64,000 nucleotides of DNA from Triglochin maritima (GCA_963682175.1 OY821775.1:36888053-36952052); one strand, 5' to 3'; positions 34,191-45,422 are shown, counted from the stretch's first letter. A program made the numbers and translations. Notes: generated from the sequence alone by a model not told the origin.

Positions 34191-35351
34191 AATACCCCCA
34201 CACCAAACTTTTGCTAGTCTCGAGCATAACAAAGAAAGCGAAAATGAAAGAAAGGAAAAAGCATACGAAAAATAGGGAAATCCTAATTTACTTTCGTAGG
34301 AATCACGATTGCACTTAGCACGTGCAACAAGCTGTTAAACCTCCTTATCGCCAAGGAGGAGGAGTGTTGACTCCTGAGGGTTTTCAACGGATATACCCAC
34401 AAAATCTGAACATAGATGCATTATTCAATCTAGACACTCGACTCATTGGACATATTTTGTCGATCATTGGACACGGTAATCCTACGGGCCGTCTCTATAT
34501 AGGTATTAGTCCACACACCTAGCCTAATAAACCATTCGTGCAAGTTAATTAAGGACTTTAGTGAAAGACATGGGCAACCTCACACATCCCCAAGTGATAC
34601 AAATGTAAAGTCCATTAAGGTCCTTTTTCTTTTCTTTTCTTTTTGTTTCTTTTCTTACTTTTTTTCTTTTCTTTTTCTTACTAGTTGGACTTTCATTCTC
34701 GTAGGGTCAGATTTTGTGCTTCATTGCCTATGATGACTTACACTATCACGTACACCTTTCCCCAAATTTCCACATAGGGCAATCCCTACCACCCGTTTAA
34801 CGGGAGTTCGGTCGGTGCATCACAAGTCAGATGACTCGAAAGCACCAGGCACATAGTCCCCTGAGACCTAATTTTCCGAGTGATAGGAGCCGTGCGAGAA
34901 GAGAGAACACCTACTTACTTATTTCATATCAACACATGAACCAAAATCCCTACACTTAATGTCTCACAACAAGATTTAAAGGGTATTTTACTACAACAAA
35001 CTTCCTTATATTAATAGACACGAATTATTGACTCCCTAGGTTAAGGGTGGACTTCTTTAATTGTTTGAGTTCTGAAACCCTATGATTACTAGCACCCCGA
35101 GGGAAAACCAGGGTGCATCCTAAGGACTAGATAAGTCCTAAAGCCACTGTACTAGATATCCTAATGCATCAAGTTCAAGACAATTTTGGGACCTTTCTTT
35201 TTACTTTGCCTCACAATGGATTTCCACATGCTAAACACACGCAAAACCCATAAAACATTTTCTTTCGCAAATACATGAAGATTTTGAAAGAAATGTGAAA
35301 ATTTTAAAGCACTAGGGAAGCAAAAGAAGACAAGTCACCCAAGGATCATGG
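34191..35351 (-). other. 3' untranslated region of element D
   Basis: Reverse complement of the clan 3' region, from the purine tract AATACCCCCACACC (34191-34204) to GGATCATGG (about 35351), where homology stops. It includes a pyrimidine-rich tract at 34620-34680. No gag or pol of D follows directly. Confidence 0.8.
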
Positions 35352-35872
35352 TAAGTGTCACCACCTTCAGATCGAGGATGCCCGAGGGTGCGCCATACCG
35401 GGCTGGGTTCATAAGCTTGGAGCATCACAAGGAAGTGAGAAGAACACAAGGCGAGCCAAACGCGAGCGCATAAGGTAAGCAACGGGGGTAGCCCAAGTAC
35501 TCCGCTGGGTTTGCAGGGCAAGCGCCAAGGAGATTCAAGATGTGCGGGCATGCGCACACGTAAGGCGAAGCGTGGAGGAAGAATCGAGGGGTAGACAGCG
35601 GCAAAGGGCGTGCAAGAAGGCAAGTAGCCGAGGCTACGAACATGGAGTGAAAAGCCTAGTCCAAGGACGTGCACGTAGCACGGGCGTGAGGAAGCTATCT
35701 TTTGCCATTTATTCTATTTTCCATTTTTTTAGTTTTGAGGTAGGATAATTTGCATGGTTTTTCTCTTTGTAAGCCTCGGATCAGTTCATATTTGGGCTTC
35801 TAGTGTTGATTTTGTTGACTCGAAAGCTTGCTATTGGTATGTCTAGACTCTAGAATTCTCATGTCAATTTTT
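35352..35872. other. unassigned GC-rich block
   Basis: Roughly 35360-35700 is clearly richer in GC and CpG than its surroundings and matches none of the other elements in the window. Overlapping open frames on both strands (35312-35674, 35542-35748) show no recognisable domain. It could be part of another LTR or captured DNA. The last 130 bp are AT-rich. Confidence 0.4.
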
Positions 35873-37108
35873 TTATTATAAGTTTTTTGGGTATTAGAGG
35901 GATGAAATCTACTCTTTTGGGGTGGGTTTGGTAGTTATCTATGTTTGGTTGTTTGTTGGGTGGTTTCTTTTGTATATATCTATGGTAGTGGTTGAATTTT
36001 TTGTTGTATTCAAAAATGTTAGTTTTGAGGAATGGTTTTCAGTTTTACCCTTAACATGATTGAATTTGTTTATTGGTGGATTGTAGTTTTTGAACTCATG
36101 GAAGTTGAGCCATTGATTATTTAAAATTTGAATCATGCACATGAGGTTTGGACTAGGATTTGTTCCTACTAGGAATCATGTTCTATTTAAAAAAAAAACT
36201 AATTCAACATATTGAAATGATAGATTTTGCTCCCTCATTAATATAGCAAGAGAACATAGTTATGTTGCACTTTCAAAATCTCTGCATATAACCTGAAGTC
36301 ATCTTTTTCATTGTTATAACATGTTTCTCAAGTTTAATAACACCTTTTCGATTTATTTTATTTAGTTAAATGATTATTTATGTTTAGTTTCTAAATTTTA
36401 AATGTTTATTTATGCTTTGGAGATTCTTTTAATTAGAAATGTTATAATGTTTATAACATCTCTAAAAACCACTTCAAAGAGCTGGAAGAGAAAGAAGTGA
36501 AGGTTGCAGTGGGGACTTGCTTAGACTCTGGTGTTCTGGTGCCAATTTTGAAAGAAGAGGTTGTTACCCTCGGTGATGCTATCGGTGCGTTCCTGAGGTG
36601 GCCTCGTCATTTAGTAGAGCTAAATGACACACATGAGGTATACTTTAATTTTGAAAATCAATAAATTTCAATTTTGTTAATAATTATATTTTTAACGTTT
36701 GTATATCTATCGGTAAGGTTTGAAGCCCCTGGAGCAAATGTTCAAATAACCAACTTCCAATCAACATTAATTTGATACCAAATAGGAGCAAAATGTTGTA
36801 TCAATTAATGGTAGGTAGGGAATCACAAGCCATAACTACTTGGAATTTGGAGGAGAAGGTTAAAGGGTTGTCGTCGGATTTATACATCACCAAAGAGGAT
36901 GTTATGTAGTTCATGGTGATGGATTCATTGTGCATCATGATTATCGACGTGCAAGTGAAGTAAGTGTTTTCTTGTGTATAAGATGAAATGTATTGAATAT
37001 ATTAAAAAATTATCCTAATTATAACAAAATGTAATTTTTACTCTTGTAGACACATTTATGATGTCAGAAGGTTAGTCTTTACCAATGATCAAGTATTTGG
37101 ATTTGTCA
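35873..37108 (+). pseudogene. Ulp1-protease transposon gene, duplicated copy 1 (5' part)
   Basis: Nearly identical to 43034-44010 plus 45428-45713. Readable exons include the segment ending ...AIGAFLRWPRHLVELNDTHE (36480-36640), which resembles a domain found in CACTA-associated proteins. Then comes KMLYQLMVGRESQAITTW (about 36787-36960), with a TAG stop at 36907 where copy 2 has CAG. Last is DVRRLVFTNDQVFGFV (37050-37108), where similarity ends abruptly at the MULE cassette. It lacks the solo LTR present in copy 2, so it is the empty-site version. Confidence 0.7.
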
Positions 37109-37197
37109 AGTAACTCAGACGCCCCCCCATGGGGTAGGCGTTTAATCCAGACGCCTGAATTGTTTTTGATTTTTCAATTTCGATTTTATTTTTGTAG

Positions 37198-39917
37198 GTT
37201 CCGTTGGAAGATTTCGGTGGTGATGGAGTGGATTACAGTGAGTTATTTCAAACTACACAAATCTTTGAAACAATCGATGAAGCAAGTAAATGGGCCAAAC
37301 AAGTAGCTATCGGAGCTGGGGTTTTTTTGGTCGTGTCGTCGTACAAAACAAGATCAGATAGTCGGATGGATTGTTATTTGAGATGCGACCGGCGAAATCA
37401 AATGGAGTCTCAGGATATGGATACTGCACTTCGAAGAAACATCAAAAGAAAGGGTTGTGGTTGCCGTTTCTTAATGAAAGTGGTGCAGCGACGAGATCGT
37501 GATGGATGGGTTATGGTTTTTAATAGTGCTCACGGACATCACAACCACAGACTGGCAGTTTATCCAGAGGGTCATCGTCAAATTACTGGTCTAAGTTCTG
37601 GGGCGAAGAAGATGGTTCGTGATATGACTGAGGCGCAAGCAAAACCACGGAACATCTTGAACGCAGTAAAAGAAAAATTCCCAGAGGACAATCCAAATCA
37701 AAGGCATATTTATAATTTCGGAGATTACATGAGAAGGACAAAATCTGAAGACCGGAATCCCGTCCAGCAGTTTCTCTATCAAGCAGTGCAGTGTGAGTAC
37801 TTACATCGGATTATGGCGGATCCAGAAACTGATGTCGTCACTCACGCTTTTTTGGCACATCCGACGTCAGTCCAGTTGTTGCGGACATATCCTTTCGTTA
37901 TCTGCATGGATTCGACTTACAAGACGAACAAGTATAAGATGTCTTTGTTCGAAATGATTGGGGTCACACCAACAAACATGAATTTCCTTATTGGATATAC
38001 GATTTTGATGGATGAATCTTACTCCAGTTATCTGTGGGTGATGGAGAAGTTGCGAGATCTGTTATTGGGGACTGTCAGCCCGACTGCAATAATAACAAAC
38101 CAGGAGTTAGACCTTATGCGACCAGTGAGAGAGGTTTTTCCTGACTCTGCTCATTTACTCTACACATGGCACATCAACAAAGACGTATTCAACTACGCAT
38201 ACCACGTATTCGGCAAGAATAAGCATATGGCAGAGACTTTGAGGCGTGGAAGATGGAGGAAAATCATGCTTTCTACTTCAGAAGCCGAGTATGATAGAGC
38301 TTTGTATGCTCTGAAAGATTTGTATAGATCGTGGCCGCCTATCACGGAGTATCTGGACACCACGTGGTTGGTGCATAAAGAAAAGTTTGAGCTGAATTGG
38401 ACGAACAAAGTCCTTCATTTTGGGAACACCACGAATTGTAGGGTCGAAAGTGCTCATTCGGCTCTAAAAGAGTGGATTTCTACATCGACAACAGCTCTGG
38501 ACACTCTTTTCGAACGCGTGAACGCGGCTATTGAAATGCAGCTGATGAATATTCGAAACTTTCTGGAAGACTAGAGACGGCGAAATTTGACTAATTTCGG
38601 ACATGCTCTATATCGTCACATAAATGGTCGAGTTTCGCATCACTGCTTGCAATTACTGAGTCAGGAGGTGCAGAGAATGCAACAGTTAGATGATGAAGTT
38701 GAATATCGTTGCGAGTGCGCTTTTCTGACTTCTCATGGGATACCTTGCGCATGTACCATCCGCGGATGTCTTGAATCAGAAAACGGAATTTACTTAGAGC
38801 ATATTCATCCGTTCTGGAGGACACTTGTCATTGGGGAAGGAGCCGGGAACGCAGAGTTTGTGTCTCAGGTAGCTCAAGACGCTGAACATTTTCGCAGCCT
38901 GGTTGATGAGATTGCAGGAAGTGACCCTACCGTAATTCGATCTGCCTCTCGGGTTTTATTCGAGCAGCTACACCCCGAACATTCGAATTTGAGAGAGCCT
39001 GCAGAAAAAACAAAGCTACGAGGTCGACCAAGGGGAAAGTTGACACGACGGGACCCTAGTGCGTTTGAGTATGCAGAGCGAGGTAGTGGTCGATCTTCAG
39101 GTTGTGGGAGTAGAGGTCGTGGTCGTTCTTCCGGTAGTGGAAGCAAAGGTCGTGGTCGATCTTCTGGTTCTTCGTCTGTGAGGGGAGGATCAGGTATACC
39201 ATCCCTATATTTATTGTTATTATAATTTTGTTATTTATTTCAGTAAATATGTATCTTTTGTTATTATATGTAACTGTATTTTTTGTTTATATTGTAGTGA
39301 CTGGGCGGGCTGACGTAGACGACTTCCCATATGCGGATAGGATTCCAGGAATCAATATGCCATTCCTACACCAGTGGAATGATGTGCGTCCTGATGGAAA
39401 CTGTGGATTTCGATGTGTCGCCGATGTTTTCCACGGTGGTGAAGACAATTGGCAACTCGCCCGTCGTTCAATTTCAAATGAGCTAGCTACGAGCCCATCT
39501 TTTTATGAGCACGTATACTACGACGGTGTGGCGCAGGCTCGTCACAGGATTAATTGGGGCGGGGGACCTTGTGGAGAGAATCACTACATGGAGACGTGGA
39601 CGGACTTGTTTCCCATTGCAAATTTTTACAAGTGTGCAGTTATGTTCTTCTCTCTCGGAAATGATGGTTCGTTGTACCCATGTCTTACAGTTCTACCTTG
39701 GGAGAGTCCGCCTACCATGACGAGACCGTGCAGAGAGTTGATTATTGCTCATTTAGGGAGTTACGCTCATTACATTCGTTTGGATTTGAATGAGGGATTC
39801 CCCATACCTCCTATAGCGACTCTGTGGTTTCAAATACGAGATGAGAGTGTTATTGGATGGGAGCTGGAGTACCAAAATAGGATAGCATATTGGCAACAAT
39901 TATGTAATATGTTTTGA
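37198..39917 (+). pseudogene. MULE transposase (FAR1-like) with C-terminal OTU domain
   Basis: The frame opens after a splice acceptor (TTTTTGTAG, 37197) with no ATG, so an upstream exon is missing or unseen. In order: FAR1-type zinc-binding domain (CYLRCDR, GCGCRF, HGHHNH; residues about 15-115 of the frame from 37204); MULE DDE domain with Asp in CMDSTYKTNKYKM (codon 37909-37911); the second acidic site, normally TDxE, is TNQE (Asn codon 38098-38100); Glu in RVESAHSALK. TAG at 38572-38574 interrupts the frame. It then continues with a SWIM zinc finger (CEC...PCAC, His replaced by Cys), an AT-hook-like RGRPRGK and Gly/Arg/Ser repeats. A GT-AG intron (39194-39297), phase-preserving, joins it to the OTU exon. 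Two catalytic-level defects make this copy inactive. Confidence 0.85.
39298..39917 (+). CDS. OTU-type cysteine protease domain exon
   Basis: The exon continues the transposase frame after the intron. RPDGNCGFRCVADVFHG is the OTU core: Asp then catalytic Cys (TGT 39402-39404). The catalytic His is in SYAHYIRL (CAT 39768-39770). The domain is about 190 residues and ends in TGA at 39915-39917 with no internal stop. OTU enzymes cleave ubiquitin or ubiquitin-like chains; here the domain may protect the transposase or alter host chromatin or silencing proteins. The active-site residues are intact although the transposase upstream is broken. Treating it as the C-terminus of the transposase protein rather than a separate gene rests on the splice-phase match. 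Confidence 0.8.
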
Positions 39918-40200
39918 TATGTTTGTACAATTATGTAATATGTTTTGATATGTTTGTACATTATATAGTGTTGCTTTATTATGTAATATGTTTTGATATG
40001 TTTGCTTTATTTGCATTATATATAATAGTACGATAGGTTAGCAAACACAAATAAAAATAATAAGCGTATGACAGATAAGCGAATACAAATACAAACAATA
40101 AGCATACGACATGTTAGCAAACACAAACACAAATACAAATAATAAGCGTACGACAGATAAACAAATATAAATGCAAATACTAAGAGTACGGTACAACAGA
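39897..40200. repeat. short tandem repeats between the two converging genes
   Basis: Three copies of TATGTAATATGTTTTGATAT with flanks lie at 39903-40006. About three copies of a roughly 50-bp unit with AATAAGCGTACGACAGATAA variants lie at 40038-40190. They sit in the shared 3' flank of the converging genes. Confidence 0.7.
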
Positions 40201-40280
40201 TCAGCCTACTCATCATCTGAATCATGGTCGGAGATGCCTAACTGAGTATGCCACGACTATATGATCTCATCCAAATCTCC

Positions 40281-41944
40281 TCATGCAGCTCTCATGTCAT
40301 CGTCTGGCAGCTCATCCCTCCTCTGCAAGAATGGCTCTACAGCCCGTATCATCTTACCCATCCACTGCACATATCATTAACATTAGCGTACATTAACAAA
40401 TAAATATAGATAAAATGAAAAAATTACCAGTTCGCCACACGTCCTATCTGGTGGTCGATCTGCTCTCCGGGAGGCACCACGGACGATGACAGGATGTGAG
40501 TAACTACCGAACCAATCAAGATAACGTGCATCACACTCGGAGGGGTCGTGACTACGTCTGAAGTCGCCAAGGAACAGTCGGCATGATCTCGGAAATGTCC
40601 GCCAAGTCGATTCCTCTGTAGAAGCGGGGAACCTGACATCGTACGTCGCTGCAGTCGCAGACCGCACCGCATGCTCTGGTGTCGGGATGTCAACAGGGAT
40701 CACCCTAACATATCCTAACTGACGCAAGACACGATCGGGCATATAAGGCTCTATGATATCCCGATAACGAATAGGCCCCCTCAATAAAGTCCTCGGGACC
40801 TCCGCTGCTGGGTCAGGACCATAGGGTAACCACTCCACCTAAACTTTAACACATTAATAATAATACATCTTAAAATTAAATAAATAAATGTAAATGGTGT
40901 AAAGTTTGATACCTCTGATGCAGTCATCTGATCTAGCCGTGCGCGGATTGAAAGCAATCGTCCATCGCTCTTGTCCTCGCTCCGGACGGCCCACATACCC
41001 GAATGTGGATGACCCTCCTCGATAATCTTCCGCTCCCAATGCGAGCGCAATGCGGGAAAGTAGTCGTATATCCACGCCTGCAGCAGCGTAAGACAACCTG
41101 CAATCCCAGAACAATCCGCATGGCTAGCTATCCCAAGCTGACGGTACAGGTATGCCAACGTCGCTGAGCCCCACGAGTACTCACAAACGGTGTCCGGGTC
41201 CCTAGCCTCCAATAGATCGCGTGGTCTGATCTGGCAACCACTCTTGTCGACAAACAAGACGGCTCCGAGCATCAAGAATAGGTACGTCGTCAACTGTGTA
41301 TCATCGGCTCGCGGAGGTCGTGCCCATCTGCATAGGTCCTCAAGGGAGTCGATACCGACACCACCACCACTCCATAAAGCTGTATCTCTCGCCAGACCAT
41401 CAGGTGTGACACCAAGCAACTCTGCCACATAACACCTCAGCTCAGACGTCGACCCCTGAGCACTAACCAGACGACCATCCACAGGAATGCGCAGGATGTG
41501 GAAAACATCGTGAAGCATGATCGTCATCTCTCCGAAAGGCATGTGAAAAGTGTTGGTGTCAGGCTGCCACCGCTCCACAAATGCAGAAATCAAAGGCATG
41601 TCGAGATAAGGGAACATGTTGTACGGTAAGTGCCCCAAATGCATGGCACTAATCTCCTCTTTGATATCAACACTCAGTGTAGACCGCCAACCCTGTAGTG
41701 ATGTACAGGCTCTGTGCCGATTATGGCACTTCAGAACCTTCCGATCCTCTCCGTCCAAGATCCGTCTAGCGATGTGACCCCAGAAACTAGGAATGACGCT
41801 CCCATCTAAAGGACCACCAGGCGTCATACTGCTCACGATCCAAGAATCGTCCTGGATCCTCCTCTTCTTCTGAGCGCGGGGATCTACAGTGCACGAGCTC
41901 GAATCCCCGGTCGTAAACCTCCCACCCCTACCCTTCCGCACCAT
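40281..41944 (-). CDS. plant mobile domain (PMD) protein, three exons
   Basis: Exon 1 is 41944-40913 (ATG at 41944), exon 2 is 40838-40428 and exon 3 is 40364-40281, all with GT-AG borders and frames that join in phase. The product is about 508 residues. Exon 1 has the PMD signature: FVERWQPDTNTFHMPFGEM, then LHDVFHILRIPVDGR, then a Trp-rich helical stretch and YLFLMLGAVLFVD. Exon 2 continues with VEWLPYGPD and the conserved C-terminal part. PMD proteins include host factors MAIN/MAIL1, which act in silencing and genome stability, and many transposon-borne copies. The N-terminus may begin further upstream: an acidic/Arg-Gly-rich frame lies at 42180-41945 but needs a frameshift, and a possible first exon is at 42930-42870. 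No internal stop is seen in the called exons. Confidence 0.75.
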
Positions 41945-42230
41945 CCATCCGGCGGAAGTAGAACTACCCGCTCGACCACGTCCTCTGCTATACTCCCCTG
42001 CCTCTCCACCTCCGGGCGCTCTAACTCATATGGGTCATCATCGTCGCTCCCGTCGTCGGGACTGTCCACATGCTCATCATCGAAGGAATCATCATCCTCC
42101 TCACGACGACGTAATGCCTCTCTCTCCCTCCTGACCGAAGCAGATATCCCCCGTCTACGTGGATGACGCGGTGCTGAATCATCCTCTAAAGAACGGAAGA
42201 CGTGTAATTGTATCGACTTGCCTTTCCCTC
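41945..42230 (-). pseudogene. possible upstream coding part of the PMD gene
   Basis: On the minus strand, a frame reads RRREEDDDSFDDEHVD then DDGSDDDDPYELE (about 42160-42010), and a second frame leading into the called ATG reads GEYSRGRGRAGSSTS. The two are out of register, so this is either a frameshifted N-terminus or a mis-spliced one. A splice-acceptor-like site lies near 42233-42250. Confidence 0.45.
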
Positions 42231-42299
42231 AACTGTGACCCGATGACTATTGATTGAATTTTTAAATACAAATTTGTTAAATTTGTTAAACTAAACTAT

Positions 42300-42490
42300 C
42301 ATATTTATCACAATTGTTAAACTAAATCAGAATTTGTTAAACTAAATTATCACAATTGTTAAACTAAATCAAAATTTGTTAAACTAAATTATCACAATTG
42401 TTAAACTAAATCAAAATTTGTTAAACTAAATTAAAACAATTGTTAAACTAAATCAAAAATTGTTAAAACTAAATATCACAAATGTTAAAC
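42300..42490. repeat. 42-bp AT-rich tandem repeat
   Basis: About four units of AATTGTTAAACTAAATCAAA followed by ATTTGTTAAACTAAATTATCAC. They lie in the likely first intron of the PMD gene, next to the hairpin array. Confidence 0.8.
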
Positions 42491-42580
42491 TTAATAAGAA
42501 TTTGTTAAATTAAATTTTCAGATTTATCACAATTTATTAAAGTAATTATCAGATTTAATAAAAATTAAAAACAAATTTGT

Positions 42581-42780
42581 GGAGGCGTCTGCGAGAGACG
42601 CCTCCCGCATGGTGGAGGCGTCTATCGGAGACGCCTCCTCCTTAGGGGAGACGTCTTCTAAAGACGTCTCCTCCATCGGGGAGACGTCTTCCGCAGACGT
42701 CTCCCGCTACTGGTCGGGGGAGCGGCTTCCTCGGACGCCCGCCCTATGCGGGGGGCGTCTCCCTCGGACGCCGACCACTT
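42581..42780. repeat. 33-bp-period array of 25-nt hairpins
   Basis: Four 25-nt inverted repeats start at exactly 42581, 42614, 42647 and 42680 (33-bp period). The first two have stems GGAGGCGTCT/AGACGCCTCC and the next two GGAGACGTCT/AGACGTCTCC, with five-base loops that differ. The spacers are 8 nt. Two degenerate units follow (about 42713-42745 and 42750-42775). Stem changes are compensated on both arms. GC content is far above the flanking AT-rich DNA. The open frame across it (42579-42809) merely reflects the 11-codon period. Confidence 0.9.
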
Positions 42781-42819
42781 TTTTTAAATTTTTTTTTGAA
42801 AACAAATAAATAACGTAAG

Positions 42820-43033
42820 GTTACCGTATACGGGTACACCGGGGGAACTGCTGGCTGCTTGCCTGGCCTCCGAGACATTCGTAATCTTCTGTAGTAGGTA
42901 TAGGAAGAGAAAGTTTTGAGAAAAGAGTGAAATTGTGAGATATATAAGCAAAAATAGGAGGAAGGGCAATTTGGTAATTTCAAGGGGTGATTTAAGTAAT
43001 TTTGGGGCGATGTTTAGCAATTCAGTGTTTTCA
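42820..43033 (-). promoter_or_regulatory. putative promoter and first exon of the PMD gene
   Basis: On the minus strand there is a TATATATCTCAC stretch near 42945, a CT-rich leader, an ATG at about 42925 and a short frame MSRRPGKQPAVPPVYPYT followed by GTAACC, a possible splice donor at about 42870. The phase of the join to the downstream coding sequence is not resolved, so this is tentative. Confidence 0.4.
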
Positions 43034-44010
43034 TTATAAGTTTTTAGGTATTAGAGGGATGAAATCTACTCTTTTGGGGTGGGTTTGGTAGTTATCTATG
43101 TTTGGTTGTTTGTTGGGTGGTTATTTTTGTATATATCTATGGTAGTGGTTGAATTTTTTGTAGTATTTCAAAAATGTTAGTTTTGAGGAATGGTTTTCAG
43201 TTTTACCCTTAACGTGATTGAATTTGTTTATTGGTGGATTGTAGTTTTTGAACTCATGGAAGTTGAGGCCATTGATTATTTAAAATTTGAATCATGCACA
43301 TGAGGTTTGGACTAGGATTTGTTCCTACTAGGAATCATGTTCTATTTTTAAAAAAACTAATTCAACATTTTGAAATGATAGATTTTGCTCCCTCGTTAAT
43401 ATAGCAAGAGAACATAGTTATGTTGAACTTTCAAGTGCAGTTGTTGCTCATTTATAAATCCTTGCATATAACCTGAAGTCATCCTTTTCAATGTTATAAC
43501 ATGTTTCTCAAGTTTAATAACACCTTTTCGATTTATTTTATTTAGTTAAATGTTTATTTATGTTTAGTTTCTAAATTTTAAATGTTTATTTATGCTTTGG
43601 AGATTTTTTTATTTAGAAATGTTATAATGTTTATAACATCTCTAAACACCACTTCAAAGAATTGGAAGAGAAAGAAGTGAAGGTTGCAGTGGGGACTTCC
43701 TTAGACTCTGGTGTTCTGGTGCCAATTTCGAAAGAAGAGGTTGTTACCCTCGGCGAAGCTATCGGTGCATTCCTAAGGTGGCCTCGTCATTTAGTAGAGC
43801 TAAATGACACACATGAGGTATACTTTAATTTTGAAAATCAATAAATTTCAATTTTGTTAATAATTATATTTTTAATGTTTGTATATCTATCGGTAAGGTT
43901 TCAAGCCCCTGGAGCAAATGTTCAAATAACCAACTTCCAATCAACTTTAATTTGATACCAAATAGGTGCAAAATGTTGTATCAATTAATGGTAGGTAGGG
44001 AATCACAAGC

Positions 44011-45422
44011 TGATTGACATCATTTCATGCTTATATTTGTATCTTATATCCATTATCTTTCACCTAAACAATGCTATGTTACGAGTTTTATGTTTAGTTT
44101 TCAGGAATAAATAGGTTTGAAGAGATGAAACATAAAAGGACCCAAAAGCTGGGAAAAAGGACTGGATTGTGAGATCTGGGGACCAAAATGCAAGGGAGAA
44201 GGACCTGAACGCAAGACAGAAGGACCTAAGAGCAAAACAGAATACTCCACACCATCATGGGGAGTATTTTAGCAATTGGATTCGGGTCGGAGCTCCAATA
44301 AACAAAGTAGATGCATCCAAGACCACCAAATACACAAAGAAAAACCCAGCACAAATTCCAGATGGATCCGGACCTTTTTGACCGCCAATTGGCGGTCCAA
44401 GACCGCTCATTGGCGGTCTGTTTTGGCCCAAATCCACCAAGTTTTCTCTTGGACGTGTATTAATGTTTGTTTAGGCTATTTGTTGTATTGGTTTTGTCCC
44501 ACATCGGGGGATTGTCCCGGTTTGCCTTTTTCCATGGCTATAAATAGAACTCTTCACCTTCCATTGTAATGACTTCATATTTTAAGTGGTTATTCTTCCT
44601 ACTAGAAGTGAGGCCTTGAAGCACACACTAAAGTAGGAGGATGCTACTTTTAATGTGAGTCATTTTATCAATAAAGTTTTGTGTTTCTTTCATTGTTTGT
44701 TTATGCTTCTTTTATTGTTTGTGCATGTTTTAGTTTAATCGTCTTTTATTTCTAGCTTAGTTTTAATATGTTTTCTTTGCTTAGTTTAATAATTAGTGTA
44801 ATGTTTAGTGAGTAGTTCCATCCCCTTTGGGGGGTCGAGTAGATGTACATACATGCATTAGAGAATTGGATGAATGCTTTATTTTTGATGTGTTGATAAA
44901 ACATGAATGTATGCTTGCTTGTTTAGGATAGAATTTATAACTTGATGAGTTTTGCCAAACTGATTAGACACCTCTCATGCTTGTTTAGGTTCTTAAATAA
45001 ACAACCTGCATATGTAAATGGTAATCAACTAAGTTGGTGAATAGATTGATAGGTTTTGCCATAACATTTAGACACTTCCTATGCTTGATAAACACCACCT
45101 TCATGTGCTTAAAGAATGTATTCTACACCCACCTCTTTTCATGTGTGCACTCACTCCACCCCTTAGGGGTTTTCCCATTTCTGTATTCCAGCATTCTTCC
45201 TCTGTTCTTAGCTTAGTTATTATTTCATTGTTTGGTTCTTCCTTTCGCATTTCCTACTTCTTAGCGTAGTATAGAGTAAAGTAGCATAAACATCTTTCTC
45301 CCCCTATTTTTGCCACTTGATTTCGTACAAGCAAGAGGCTACTCACCTCCCTGAGGATGACCCCTACTTGCCACCACTTCATCGCGGCCGTGCACTTGCG
45401 GTTTTAAATAAAACGTTCAACA
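44011..45422 (+). repeat. solo gypsy LTR with target duplication CAAGC
   Basis: TGATTGACATC to GTTCAACA, flanked by CAAGC at 44006-44010 and 45423-45427. The other gene copy (near 36830) has the uninterrupted sequence with a single CAAGC. It holds the perfect palindrome GACCGCCAATTGGCGGTC (44380-44397), a second copy at 44401-44418, GTCCCACATCG (44496-44506) and TATAAATA (44539-44546). Confidence 0.93.
44496..44546 (+). promoter_or_regulatory. USE-like element plus TATA box (solo LTR)
   Basis: GTCCCACATCG, a 32-bp gap, then TATAAATA, as in element B. Confidence 0.6.

Larger units (their letters stand above)
37109..43033. mobile_element. MULE-like cassette: transposase-OTU gene and mobile-domain gene
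   Basis: Lies between the two Ulp1-gene copies. It contains a FAR1/MULE transposase spliced to an OTU domain (plus strand) and a plant mobile domain gene (minus strand), converging near 39918-40281. A hairpin unit near each side (37118-37155 and 42581-42780) may belong to the element's subterminal structure. No long terminal inverted repeats could be recognised by eye, and no target duplication was found, so the boundaries are those of the surrounding duplicated copies. Confidence 0.65.

Noticed and set aside
35312..35748. Overlapping open frames of 65-120 codons on both strands
   Set aside because: They share the GC-rich block, have no domain and contradict each other; treated as composition artefacts.
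37198..39225. Host FAR1/FHY3 transcription factor gene
   Set aside because: The DDE second Asp is Asn and an in-frame TAG is present. The location among transposons and the OTU and PMD partners point to a MULE, not a domesticated gene.
42581..42780. CRISPR-like array (regular repeats with spacers)
   Set aside because: Units are hairpins with 8-nt spacers and varying loops, in an obvious plant transposon. No cas genes; the period is too short for CRISPR.
42579..42809. Open frame of 76 codons across the hairpin array
   Set aside because: It exists only because the 33-bp period is a multiple of three and the DNA is GC-rich; no recognisable protein.
37109..43033. Long terminal inverted repeats of the MULE
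   Set aside because: Comparison by eye of the two ends of the cassette showed no extended inverted match; only short hairpin motifs are shared.
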